DNA of 55,956 nucleotides from Opitutia bacterium UBA957 (GTDB taxonomy: Bacteria; Verrucomicrobiota; Verrucomicrobiia; Opitutales; UBA953), in the NCBI GenBank assembly GCA_002293065.1, contig DBCN01000063.1, positions 1 through 55,956 of the forward strand, in the 5' to 3' direction. Shown in pieces: positions 34,844-41,734 of this stretch. Under the pieces are notes generated by a model that was not told the DNA's origin, did not search any database, and saw nothing but the letters and a program-made list of their open reading frames with translations. Within the stretch, counting starts at the first letter, position 1. Each line of letters opens with the position of its first letter. The translations under genes were made by a program, and so were the position numbers.

Positions 34844-35110
34844 ATGCTACGCATCCGCCTCCAACGCTTCGGTACCAAGAACGAGCCGACCTATCGCCTC
34901 GTCGTTGCCGAACAGAGCATCCGCCGTGACGGCCGCTTCGTCGAAGTCCTCGGCCACTACAACCCTGCCGCCCGCGGCAAGGCCATCCCTCTCGTGATCA
35001 ACGTCGAGCGCGTCGACCATTGGGTCAAGCTCGGCGCCCAGCCCTCCGACACCGCGAAGTCGCTCGTGAAGCGTGCCCGCGCTGCCGCTGCTGCCGCTCC
35101 GAAGGCCTAA
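34844..35110 (+). CDS. rpsP: Ribosomal protein bS16
   Basis: A protein of 88 residues. MLRIRLQRFGTKNEPTYRLVV at the N-terminus, EVLGHYNP and VERVDHWVKLGAQPSDTAKSL are all typical of bS16. An Ala/Lys-rich tail closes it. It binds 16S rRNA early in 30S assembly. It stands alone, followed by a terminator, instead of preceding trmD and rplS as in many bacteria. Confidence 0.96.
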   Translation: MLRIRLQRFGTKNEPTYRLVVAEQSIRRDGRFVEVLGHYNPAARGKAIPLVINVERVDHWVKLGAQPSDTAKSLVKRARAAAAAAPKA

Positions 35111-35150
35111 GTCCCCTCTACACGGCGGAAACGCCCACCCTGACGACGTC

Positions 35151-35178
35151 ACACCCTGCCCACCGGCAGGGTGTTTCG
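35151..35178 (+). terminator. Rho-independent terminator after rpsP
   Basis: ACACCCTGCC, loop CACC, GGCAGGGTGT is a perfect 10-base-pair stem followed by TTCGTTT. The T run is modest. It lies between convergent genes. Confidence 0.75.
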
Positions 35179-35200
35179 TTTGGTGGGGTTGGCGGCGGGC

Positions 35201-35464
35201 TCAGTTGACCTTCGTCCAACCGCCTTCGCCGTTCTTCTCCAGCTTCTGAAACCCTGCTTGGGCGAGACGCTTGTCGGAAACGGCCTGCTTCATCGCGCCT
35301 TCGCCATAACGAATCGTCAGGCTCGGGGTCGAGAGTATCCGCCGGCAGACCTCCTTCGTCACGGGGTGCTGGGTGAAGTCAGGCGCGTCCGCCGGCAGAT
35401 CGACCTCAAACTCGTCCCCCTCGGCCCCGTCGGCCTTGATCACGATGTAACGGCGCAGCGTCAT
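35201..35464 (-). CDS. Small protein resembling an FmdB-type protein without its zinc cysteines
   Basis: A protein of 87 residues. The pattern FEV, a spacer, then VTKEVCRRILSTPSL, followed by SDKRLAQAGFQKLEKNGEGGW, recalls the order of FmdB-family zinc ribbons and their C-terminal extension. The cysteine pairs expected in FmdB are absent, with only one cysteine left. The link is by weak pattern memory and is uncertain. It begins one base after the stop of the OppC-like permease gene, so it is the last gene of that operon. The ATG at 35464 is chosen over a longer frame because of that spacing. Confidence 0.6.
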   Translation of the reverse strand: MTLRRYIVIKADGAEGDEFEVDLPADAPDFTQHPVTKEVCRRILSTPSLTIRYGEGAMKQAVSDKRLAQAGFQKLEKNGEGGWTKVN

Positions 35465-35465
35465 C

Positions 35466-36344
35466 TTATTTCTTGGCCGTGCGCGGGTCGAAGGCATCGC
35501 GCAAACCATCCCCGAGGTAGCTGAGCGACAGCAAGGTCCCGGCAAAGACGACCGAGGGAATGAACAGCAGCCATGGGCACTGCTCCATGACGTCGGAGCC
35601 TTCCTTGATCATCATGCCCCAGGAAGTCATCGGCGACTTCACGCCGAGGCCGAGGAAGCTGACGAAGGCCTCGAGCAACATGACGCCCGGGACCGTGAGG
35701 GTCGCATAGACCGCGATGGTGCCGGAAAGGTTCGGAAGGTAATGCCGCAGGACGATGCCCGTCCGAGATTGGCCCAAGGCAACCGCCGCCTCGACGAATT
35801 GGCGGTTCTTCAGGGAACGGGTCTTGGTGCAGACGATGCGGGCCATCGTGAGCCAAGAGACGCCGCCCACCGCCAGGAAAATCATCCAGATGTTCTGTCC
35901 GAAGACCACCGTGCAAAGGATGACGATGAGCGTCAGCGGGAGCGTGCTCACGATGTCGACCACCCGCATGGCGAGGTCCTCGAAGCGTCCGCCGATTTCG
36001 GCCGCCACGACGCCGTAGATGACACCGACGAACAGCGCGACGGTCGTGGCGATCAAGCCGACCGAGATGGAGATCATACCGCCTTGCAGCAGGCGCGCGA
36101 GCAGGTCGCGCCCCAGGAGGTCGGTCCCCAACCAATGGGCGGCGCACGGGGCCACCGGGCCCAGCGCGAGGTCCTGCGCCTTGTAGTCAGGCAACAGGTG
36201 CAGGGCCGTCAGGAGGGGCGAGCTGAAGCAGAGGGCGGCGACGCCGACCAAGAACCACAGGGCGATGACCGGGGTGCGATCTCGCTGGAAGCGTTGCCAG
36301 CCGGTTTCGGTCGGGGCGGAGGTGTTGGTGAGGGCGGTGCTCAT
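35466..36344 (-). CDS. Peptide-type ABC transporter permease, OppC/DppC-like
   Basis: A protein of 292 residues. The N-terminal cytoplasmic tail leads into a hydrophobic segment, then the characteristic LGTDLLGRDLLARLL block. The EAA-like loop follows as EAAVALGQSRTGIVLRHYLPN, then further hydrophobic helices and the C-terminal SYLGDGLRDAFDPRT. These are hallmarks of OppC/DppC/NikC permeases. It overlaps the OppB-like gene by four bases. No ATPase or binding protein is adjacent, so those must be encoded elsewhere and the substrate (peptide, nickel or glycan) is open. Confidence 0.92.
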   Translation of the reverse strand: MSTALTNTSAPTETGWQRFQRDRTPVIALWFLVGVAALCFSSPLLTALHLLPDYKAQDLALGPVAPCAAHWLGTDLLGRDLLARLLQGGMISISVGLIATTVALFVGVIYGVVAAEIGGRFEDLAMRVVDIVSTLPLTLIVILCTVVFGQNIWMIFLAVGGVSWLTMARIVCTKTRSLKNRQFVEAAVALGQSRTGIVLRHYLPNLSGTIAVYATLTVPGVMLLEAFVSFLGLGVKSPMTSWGMMIKEGSDVMEQCPWLLFIPSVVFAGTLLSLSYLGDGLRDAFDPRTAKK

Positions 36345-37264
36345 CGGCGATCGCGCGCGGTGCGCGGGTCCAGGGCGGCCTTCGCGAGGTCGGCCACCAG
36401 GTTAAGGCAGAGTAAGGCGACCGCATAGAGCAAGGTCGTCCCCAGGATGACCGGGACGTCGCGGTTGATGATGGCGGTGACGAAGAGGCGGCCGACGCCG
36501 GGGACGTCGAAGAGGGATTCGACGACGAAAGAGCCGGAGACCAAGGCGGCGGCGGCGGGTCCGAGGTAGGTCACGACGGGCAAGATGCCGTTCCGCAACG
36601 CGTGCACGAAACGCACCCGCGTCGGCGAAACGCCCTTGGCCCGCGCGGTGCGCACGTAGTCCAAGGTGTAGACTTCCATGAGCTCCCCGCGCGTCAGCCG
36701 CGCCAAGGGCGCCGCGGTGATCAGGCCCAGCGCCAACGACGGCAGCACGAGGTGCGAAACGGAACCCCAACCGCACGGCGGGAACCAGCCGAGTTGGAGC
36801 GAGAAGACCAAGGCCAACAAAGGCCCGAACACGAAAGACGGGACGCAGATGCCGATGAGCGCCAAGCCCATGGGCAACCGGTCCATCCAAGTGTTGGGCC
36901 GGGACGCGGCGATCACGCCGATCGGAATACCGACCAAGATGGCGATGAGCAAGGAGAGCGACCCGAGGATCACGGAGACCGGAATGCGTGCACCGATGAT
37001 CTGGTTCACCGTCCAACCGGGATACTTCATCGACGGGCCCAAGGAGCCGTGCGCAAGGTTGCCGATATAGTTGCCGAGCTGCACGTGGAGCGGCTGATCC
37101 AATCCGTAGTAGGCTTCGACCTGCTTCTTCACCTCCGCCGGCATGGGACGTTCCTTGTCGAACGGACCACCGGGCACCGCATGCGCCAAGAAGAACGTGG
37201 CCACGACCACGACCAAGAGGACGGGGATCATTTCGGCCAGTCGCTTGAGGACGTAGATGAACAT
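36341..37264 (-). CDS. Peptide-type ABC transporter permease, OppB/DppB-like
   Basis: A protein of 307 residues with about six transmembrane segments. MFIYVLKRLAEMIPVLLVVVV is the typical opening helix, with AVPGGPFDKER in the first periplasmic loop. The EAA-like loop is DYVRTARAKGVSPTRVRFVHALRN, and the C-terminus has LVSGSFVVESLFDVPGVGRLF. It is the partner of the OppC-like permease. The stop overlaps the OppC start. It lies 51 bases downstream of a small lipoprotein gene on the same strand. Confidence 0.93.
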   Translation of the reverse strand: MFIYVLKRLAEMIPVLLVVVVATFFLAHAVPGGPFDKERPMPAEVKKQVEAYYGLDQPLHVQLGNYIGNLAHGSLGPSMKYPGWTVNQIIGARIPVSVILGSLSLLIAILVGIPIGVIAASRPNTWMDRLPMGLALIGICVPSFVFGPLLALVFSLQLGWFPPCGWGSVSHLVLPSLALGLITAAPLARLTRGELMEVYTLDYVRTARAKGVSPTRVRFVHALRNGILPVVTYLGPAAAALVSGSFVVESLFDVPGVGRLFVTAIINRDVPVILGTTLLYAVALLCLNLVADLAKAALDPRTARDRR

Positions 37265-37315
37265 CGGGGGCAGGGCCAGCGTGGGACAGTCGAGGCGAGT
37301 TGCAAGCCTGCGGGA

Positions 37316-37591
37316 CTAAGGCCGCTGGCCCTTGGCCGCCTTGGCGCGGCGCTCCATTTCCTCGATCGACAGAGCGTCGGGGAGCCCGTTCGCATCCGCC
37401 CGCACCCAACCCATGCGGGCGGACAAGACCTCCAGTTCCTTGGCGTTCAGTTTACCCTCGGCCTTCAGGCGGGCCTGACGCTCGGCGCTATCGCGCTCCA
37501 TCTGGGCTTGGGCATCGTTCTGCACGTAAGTCGTGAAAACACCACAGCCCGCGAGCGGCAACGCGGCGGCGAGAGCAAGCAGGAGCTTCAT
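37316..37591 (-). CDS. Small lipoprotein of unknown function
   Basis: A protein of 91 residues. It begins with a lipoprotein signal, MKLLLALAAALPLAGC, whose lipobox cysteine is residue 16. The rest is charged and helical (MERDSAERQARLKAEGKLNAKELEVL). It may bridge to the outer membrane or peptidoglycan, but no family is recognised. It sits nine bases after the DCC-family gene and 51 bases before the OppB-like gene, probably one transcript. Confidence 0.72.
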   Translation of the reverse strand: MKLLLALAAALPLAGCGVFTTYVQNDAQAQMERDSAERQARLKAEGKLNAKELEVLSARMGWVRADANGLPDALSIEEMERRAKAAKGQRP

Positions 37592-37600
37592 CCGCGCAGG

Positions 37601-37987
37601 TTAGTCCGCGAGGTGCTGGGGGCTCAAGAGCGTACAAGCCGCCGGCCGCCCGAACCAATGTCGGCGCTGTGCGACCAACCCATAGACGGCGTCGGCCCAA
37701 CGACCGGGCACCCAGCCCATCGACCGGGCCAAGAGGCCCCAAGCCCCCCCGAGGCACCTCATCATTCGGAAAACAGCGGTCGAACGAACCAGCCGCTGCG
37801 ACCCGACCCACACCACCACGGTCCCCTGATCGCCCCCCCGGGGCTCACCGAGGATGCGGGCCGTCTCTCCGTTGTTCGGCGCGAAAACCATCGTTCCGCG
37901 GGCATCGCGGGCGGCGAACCATTGAGCTGTCCGATTGCACAAGGCACAGTCTCCATCAATCAAGACGATGATCGGGATGGCCTCCAT
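37601..37987 (-). CDS. DCC1-like thiol-disulfide oxidoreductase (DUF393)
   Basis: A protein of 128 residues. The family signature is the N-terminal IVLIDGDCALCNRTAQWFAARD, with the DxxCxxC pair (thioredoxin-like CALC). The later PGRWADAVYGLVAQRRHWFG segment is also typical. The protein probably has thiol-redox activity in the cytoplasm. The ATG at 37987 is chosen; a TTG six codons upstream gives a slightly longer form. It leads a minus-strand run with the lipoprotein and permease genes. Confidence 0.87.
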   Translation of the reverse strand: MEAIPIIVLIDGDCALCNRTAQWFAARDARGTMVFAPNNGETARILGEPRGGDQGTVVVWVGSQRLVRSTAVFRMMRCLGGAWGLLARSMGWVPGRWADAVYGLVAQRRHWFGRPAACTLLSPQHLAD

Positions 37988-38117
37988 GCTCCCTGAATGA
38001 GCCAAAAACCACCGGGAGTGAAGGCCTTTCGGCGTTTCCAGGCCCGAACCGCTAAAAGCGAGGGAAAGCGCTTGTCACGGGAGCCTCCGACTGCCAAATA
38101 AGCCCTTCCTACTGGCC

Positions 38118-38204
38118 GGAAGGGTATCCAAGTGGCTAAAGGTCGCGGACTGTAAATCCGTTCAGCTTCGCTGTTCGTGGGTTCGAATCCCACCCCTTCC
38201 ACCA
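38118..38204 (+). tRNA. tRNA-Tyr (anticodon GTA)
   Basis: The acceptor stem GGAAGGG (38118-38124) pairs perfectly with CCCTTCC (38194-38200), followed by discriminator A and an encoded CCA (38202-38204). The T arm is GTGGG TTCGAAT CCCAC. The anticodon loop CTGTAAA (38150-38156) reads GTA. A long variable arm (TCAGCTTCGCTGTTC region) fits class II tRNA-Tyr. It precedes rpsT by 95 bases, so they might share a transcript. Confidence 0.97.
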
Positions 38205-38299
38205 GCAGGACAAATTTGACGACGCTCCCGGCTCCGGGGGCGAAATCGTTAAATCCGCGTTGACTCCGAGGGCTGCCCACGGCTTCCCTACTGACACAC

Positions 38300-38545
38300 A
38301 TGGCCAACATCAAAGCTAACCAGAAGAGCATCCGCCAGACCGCTGCTCGCGCCGCCCGCAACAAGATCGTCCGCACCCGCCTCAAGAGCCTCGTCAAGGG
38401 CTTCGTCGCCGGGGCCGCTTCCGCCAGCCCTGCCGCCGTCGCTTCCGCCGCCGACAAGGCCGCCAAGACGGGCGTCATCCATCGCAACAAGGCGAACCGC
38501 ATCAAGGCTCGCCTCGCGAAGAAGTTGGCCGCGGCCAAGAAGTAA
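38300..38545 (+). CDS. rpsT: Ribosomal protein bS20
   Basis: A protein of 81 residues, strongly basic and alanine-rich. MANIKANQKSIRQTAARAAR at the N-terminus, NKIVRTRLKSLVKG and GVIHRNKANRIKARLAKKL are characteristic. It binds 16S rRNA early in 30S assembly. It lies just after tRNA-Tyr and ends at a strong terminator. Confidence 0.96.
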   Translation: MANIKANQKSIRQTAARAARNKIVRTRLKSLVKGFVAGAASASPAAVASAADKAAKTGVIHRNKANRIKARLAKKLAAAKK

Positions 38546-38569
38546 GTGATGCCTTCCGGGCCTCGCCAC

Positions 38570-38603
38570 AACCCCGCCGTCTGCGACGCCGGGGTTTTTT
38601 TGT
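38570..38603 (+). terminator. Rho-independent terminator after rpsT
   Basis: AACCCCGCCGTC, loop TGC, GACGCCGGGGTT forms a 12-base-pair stem with one mismatch, followed by seven T. It separates rpsT from the pseudouridine synthase-like gene. Confidence 0.88.
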
Positions 38604-38609
38604 TTTAGG

Positions 38610-39410
38610 ATGAGTCCGTTCCCTTCCTCCATCGGCTTCCCGTCGGGTGTCTTCGGCGAGGCGCCTTTGCGGCTCGACGTGCTCACGCACGGGCCGGGTT
38701 GGGTCGCCCTCAACAAGCCCGTCAATCTACCCAGCGACGACCACCCCTGGCAGGAGAACGCCGCCCACTTGGTCGGCGAACTCCGCGTCCAACTCCAACT
38801 CGAGAAACCGGAGATGGTGAAGCTGGGACTCAAGGAGCCCGCCGTGGCCTTCGGACCGGAACCCCAGGTCTCCGGCTTGCTCATCCTCGCCGACCGCGCC
38901 AGCACGCTCGCCGCATGGCGCGACGCCATCGGCTCCTTTCAGCTCAACTTCACCTACGACTTCATCGCCCGCACCGAAGAGGCGCCCGCCGAAGGCGGAC
39001 TCTGCGATCTCCCGCTGGGCATGGACGACGCGCGCGGGCGGGCCTTCGTCTCGCACCGCCTCGGCAAACAAGCCGAGACGACCTTCCACGGCGGCGAGAT
39101 CTTCAATCGCTGGCGGCGCTGGACGGCGACCACGCGCTTCCCCCGTCGCGACCAGATCCGCGCCCATGCGAACGAATGCGGGCTGCGCATCGCCGGGGAG
39201 CTGGAGTACGCGCGCTCCGGTCGCGTGACGCTCACCGACACGACCCGCCGGGGCCGCCTCAACAAAGGCGAAGACAAGCCCTTGCACCGTTGCCTGCTGC
39301 TCCACCTCGGCCGGATCCAGGGCCTCGTGGCCGGCGTGCCGATCGACCTGACCGCCCCGCTGCCCGACGATTTCGCGACCGTCGTGAAGCGCCTCGGCAA
39401 GGCGGCCTAA
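38610..39410 (+). CDS. RluA-family pseudouridine synthase homologue lacking the usual catalytic aspartate
   Basis: A protein of 266 residues. The RluA-like core is visible: WVALNKPVNLPS (31-42) for the usual vNKPaG segment, then FGPEPQVSGLLILA (81-94), LNFTYDFIART for the K-x-Y-x-A strand, and TTRFPRRDQIRAHANECGL for TGRtHQIR.H. In active enzymes the second block is HRLDxxTSG; here the catalytic Asp position holds E84 and the block is P-E-P-Q-V-S-G. The enzyme is therefore likely inactive, or uses glutamate, and may act as an RNA binder. Its stop overlaps that of the convergent flavin reductase gene by three bases. Confidence 0.78.
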   Translation: MSPFPSSIGFPSGVFGEAPLRLDVLTHGPGWVALNKPVNLPSDDHPWQENAAHLVGELRVQLQLEKPEMVKLGLKEPAVAFGPEPQVSGLLILADRASTLAAWRDAIGSFQLNFTYDFIARTEEAPAEGGLCDLPLGMDDARGRAFVSHRLGKQAETTFHGGEIFNRWRRWTATTRFPRRDQIRAHANECGLRIAGELEYARSGRVTLTDTTRRGRLNKGEDKPLHRCLLLHLGRIQGLVAGVPIDLTAPLPDDFATVVKRLGKAA

Positions 39411-40021
39411 GCGCGCGGGAAGTCCTTGCGGAAGACGTCGTGCGTCCGCACGTAACCATCGGGGCTGTTCATGCGACCGACCGGGGCATAGCGCGCATAG
39501 TCCACGCGCCAAGTCGCCGGGTCCGCGATGCCCGCCCGCACGTGCGCCAACAGGATTTCCACGACGACGACCCGATTGTCGCCATACTTCCGGATGTCGA
39601 GGACCCGACACTCCAAGGCGACCGGGCAATCGACCAAGATGGGTGGGCGAACGCGCTCGGCGGGTCGCGTGGATAAATGCGCGTGGGCGACCTCGCTCTC
39701 GCCGGGTGGCAAGGCACGCGCACAGGCGACCATGCGGTCGGCCATGGGCTCGTCGCAAAGATGGATCACGCACTCGCCGTTCAACAAGAGATTGGCCGCG
39801 GTGTCCTTCGGCGTACCGTCGTCGCGGTCGCCCGGCGCCAACACGGCCAACGGGGGCTCCGTGCCCATGACGTTGAAGAACGAGAACGGGGCCGCGTTGA
39901 CGACCCCTTGGGCGTCGACCGTCGTGACCAACGCGATGGGCCGCGGGACCACCAGCCCGGCCAGCAGCTTGTAGGCTTGGGCGCCCGGGTGCGCCGCCAC
40001 ATCGAAGCGCACGGCGTCCAT
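39407..40021 (-). CDS. Flavin reductase family protein
   Basis: A protein of 204 residues. The FMN-binding split-barrel pattern is clear: LLAGLVVPRPIALVTTVDAQG, NAAPFSFFNVMGTEPP, KDTAANLLLNGECVIHLC. The family includes NADH:FMN oxidoreductases and related flavoproteins that supply reduced flavin to monooxygenases. It is the last gene of the ileS operon, starting one base after the lspA stop, although this function is not linked to the other genes in an obvious way. Confidence 0.9.
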   Translation of the reverse strand: MDAVRFDVAAHPGAQAYKLLAGLVVPRPIALVTTVDAQGVVNAAPFSFFNVMGTEPPLAVLAPGDRDDGTPKDTAANLLLNGECVIHLCDEPMADRMVACARALPPGESEVAHAHLSTRPAERVRPPILVDCPVALECRVLDIRKYGDNRVVVVEILLAHVRAGIADPATWRVDYARYAPVGRMNSPDGYVRTHDVFRKDFPRA

Positions 40022-40022
40022 C

Positions 40023-40610
40023 CTAAACCCGCGGCTGATCCTCGCCGGCGTGCGAGGCGATGGCCTCCCGGCGCAGGTAATCCTGGCGGTAGGACATGAA
40101 GAGGTAGAGGACGACGCCCACGCAGATGCAGGAGTCGGCGATGTTGAACGCGGGGAAGCGATAGCCCGGCAGATGGACGTCGATGAAGTCGATGACGTGG
40201 TCCCCGAAGAGACGGTCGCGCACGTTGCCCAGCGTCCCGCCGACGAAGAGGCCGAAAGCCAACTGGCCCCCGGCCAGTTCGCGCATCAACGGGTGGCGCC
40301 AACGCCAAACCAGGGCCAAGACCACCAAGGCCAAGAAGACCAGGAACGGGCGGACGTCATACTGCGCCCCCAGGCCCCACGCGGCTCCCTTGTTGCCGAC
40401 GTGGACAATCCAAAGCCAAGGAAAGACGGCGATGGGCGAACGCTCGGGATTTTCGGAGAAGTGGTAGACCCAGTCGTTTTCGAACCGGAGCGGGAAGAGG
40501 CGCTCGATATAAAGCTTCGTGAGGACGTCGGTCACGAAAGCCACGACCGCCACCGCCCAGAAAGTAGTGTACGCGCGCACCCGCAAAGGACTGAAGGCTC
40601 CGGAGCTCAA
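40023..40610 (-). CDS. lspA: Prolipoprotein signal peptidase (signal peptidase II)
   Basis: A protein of 195 residues with about four transmembrane helices. Conserved blocks are NKGAAWG, GGTLGNVRDRL, VIDFIDVH (catalytic D141) and FPAFNIADSCI (catalytic D159). It cleaves signal peptides of lipoproteins; several lipoproteins are encoded in this window. The start is a TTG at 40610, overlapping the stop of the DksA-like gene as TTGA, which suggests coupled translation; no ATG is available. Confidence 0.95.
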   Translation of the reverse strand: MSSGAFSPLRVRAYTTFWAVAVVAFVTDVLTKLYIERLFPLRFENDWVYHFSENPERSPIAVFPWLWIVHVGNKGAAWGLGAQYDVRPFLVFLALVVLALVWRWRHPLMRELAGGQLAFGLFVGGTLGNVRDRLFGDHVIDFIDVHLPGYRFPAFNIADSCICVGVVLYLFMSYRQDYLRREAIASHAGEDQPRV

Positions 40611-41722
40611 GTCTCGGGCTGATCGTCTTCGCCGCCACCGCCGCCGGTGCCGAAACCGACTTCATCGCCGATTTCACCGAGGGGGTTGCTGCCGCGGCGA
40701 CGATGGGCCCGGCGATTGCGCTCCAGCTCCTTCTGGCCTTCCAGCGAGTAGCGGGTGAAGGGGACCGCCATCAGCCGGGCGTGCGGAATGGCCTTGTTGG
40801 TGATTTCGCAGATGCCGTACTTGCCCGACTTGAGGCGCTCGATGGCGTCCGCGATTTCCTTCAGGGCTTCCTGTTCGTTGGAGATCAGGGAGAGCGCGAA
40901 GTCTCGGTCCGCGGTGTCCGTGCCGGCGTCGGCGAGGTGCTGGGAGTAGCCCGAGAGGTCACCGGCGTCGTCCTTGCCGTTCTTCTTGAGCGCCTCTTCG
41001 GAGTGGAAGGCCAAACCCTTCTGGATGGCTTCACGCATGGCGGTCAGGAGGTGGTAATAACGACGCAGTTTTTCCGGGATCTGCTTGGACTCATCCACCA
41101 TGCCGCCACCCTTGCGGAAAGGATTCACGCCTCCGAGCAGGTCGGCGATCGAAGCGGCCGCGATGTTGTGCGACTTGTGGCCTTTTTCCCGGGCGGCCGT
41201 AGCGGCTTTCTCGCGCGCTTTCCGCTCTTCTTCCGGCACCCAGAGGTTCAGTTTGGCCCCTTCGCGTTTGCGCCCCTTGAGGTGTTCGAGGATGTTGTCG
41301 AAGGTGAAGAACTGCAGCTTCGCGCGCACCGGAGCTTCCAACGTGGTGGCCTGATCGTGGATGACGCGGTGCTTGTCGAGGAGTTGCTTCTGCTTCTCAT
41401 GCTCGGCCTTGGTGTCCTTCTTCGCGCCCTTGACGGGTTTGGCGGACTTCGGCGCGGCGACCGGAGCCTTGGCACCCTTGGCGGGGGCAACGATGGGAGC
41501 AGGCTTGCCGACGACCTTGCCGGCCTTTGCGGGCGAGGCCTTCACGGGAGCCATCGCCTTGGGCGCAGGCTTGGTCGGGGCGGGCGTCTTCTTGGCGACG
41601 GGCGGGACCACCTTGGCGACGGGCTTCTTGACCGGCTTGGCGGCAAGCTTGGCCTTGGCGGGAGTCTTGGCCTTGGGGGCGGACTTGGCGGCGGGCTTTT
41701 TAGGGGCGGGTTTCTTGGACAT
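40607..41722 (-). CDS. DksA/TraR-like protein with a long basic Lys/Pro/Ala N-terminal region
   Basis: A protein of 371 residues. About the first 100 are histone-H1-like, Lys/Ala/Pro-rich repeats. A middle region (about 110-210) has a folded segment LQFFTFDNILEHLKGRKREG. The last part (about 215-340) follows the DksA pattern: a helical hairpin ending in EIADAIERLKSGKYGICEITNKAIP, then ARLMAVPFTRYSLEGQKELE. DksA zinc cysteines should sit at C305, 308, 326 and 329; only C305 remains, with T308, S326 and G329 in the other places. It probably binds RNA polymerase or nucleic acid without zinc. It lies between ileS and lspA, 12 bases after the ileS stop. Confidence 0.85.
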   Translation of the reverse strand: MSKKPAPKKPAAKSAPKAKTPAKAKLAAKPVKKPVAKVVPPVAKKTPAPTKPAPKAMAPVKASPAKAGKVVGKPAPIVAPAKGAKAPVAAPKSAKPVKGAKKDTKAEHEKQKQLLDKHRVIHDQATTLEAPVRAKLQFFTFDNILEHLKGRKREGAKLNLWVPEEERKAREKAATAAREKGHKSHNIAAASIADLLGGVNPFRKGGGMVDESKQIPEKLRRYYHLLTAMREAIQKGLAFHSEEALKKNGKDDAGDLSGYSQHLADAGTDTADRDFALSLISNEQEALKEIADAIERLKSGKYGICEITNKAIPHARLMAVPFTRYSLEGQKELERNRRAHRRRGSNPLGEIGDEVGFGTGGGGGEDDQPET

Positions 41723-41734
41723 GAAGAGTGGTGA

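Noticed and set aside
35201..37264. A complete oligopeptide importer.
   Set aside because: Only the two permeases are present. No ATPase or substrate-binding protein gene lies nearby.
38072..38100. TTGTCA with an AAATA-type element 17-18 bases later as a tRNA-Tyr promoter.
   Set aside because: The -10 match is poor, so I do not claim it.
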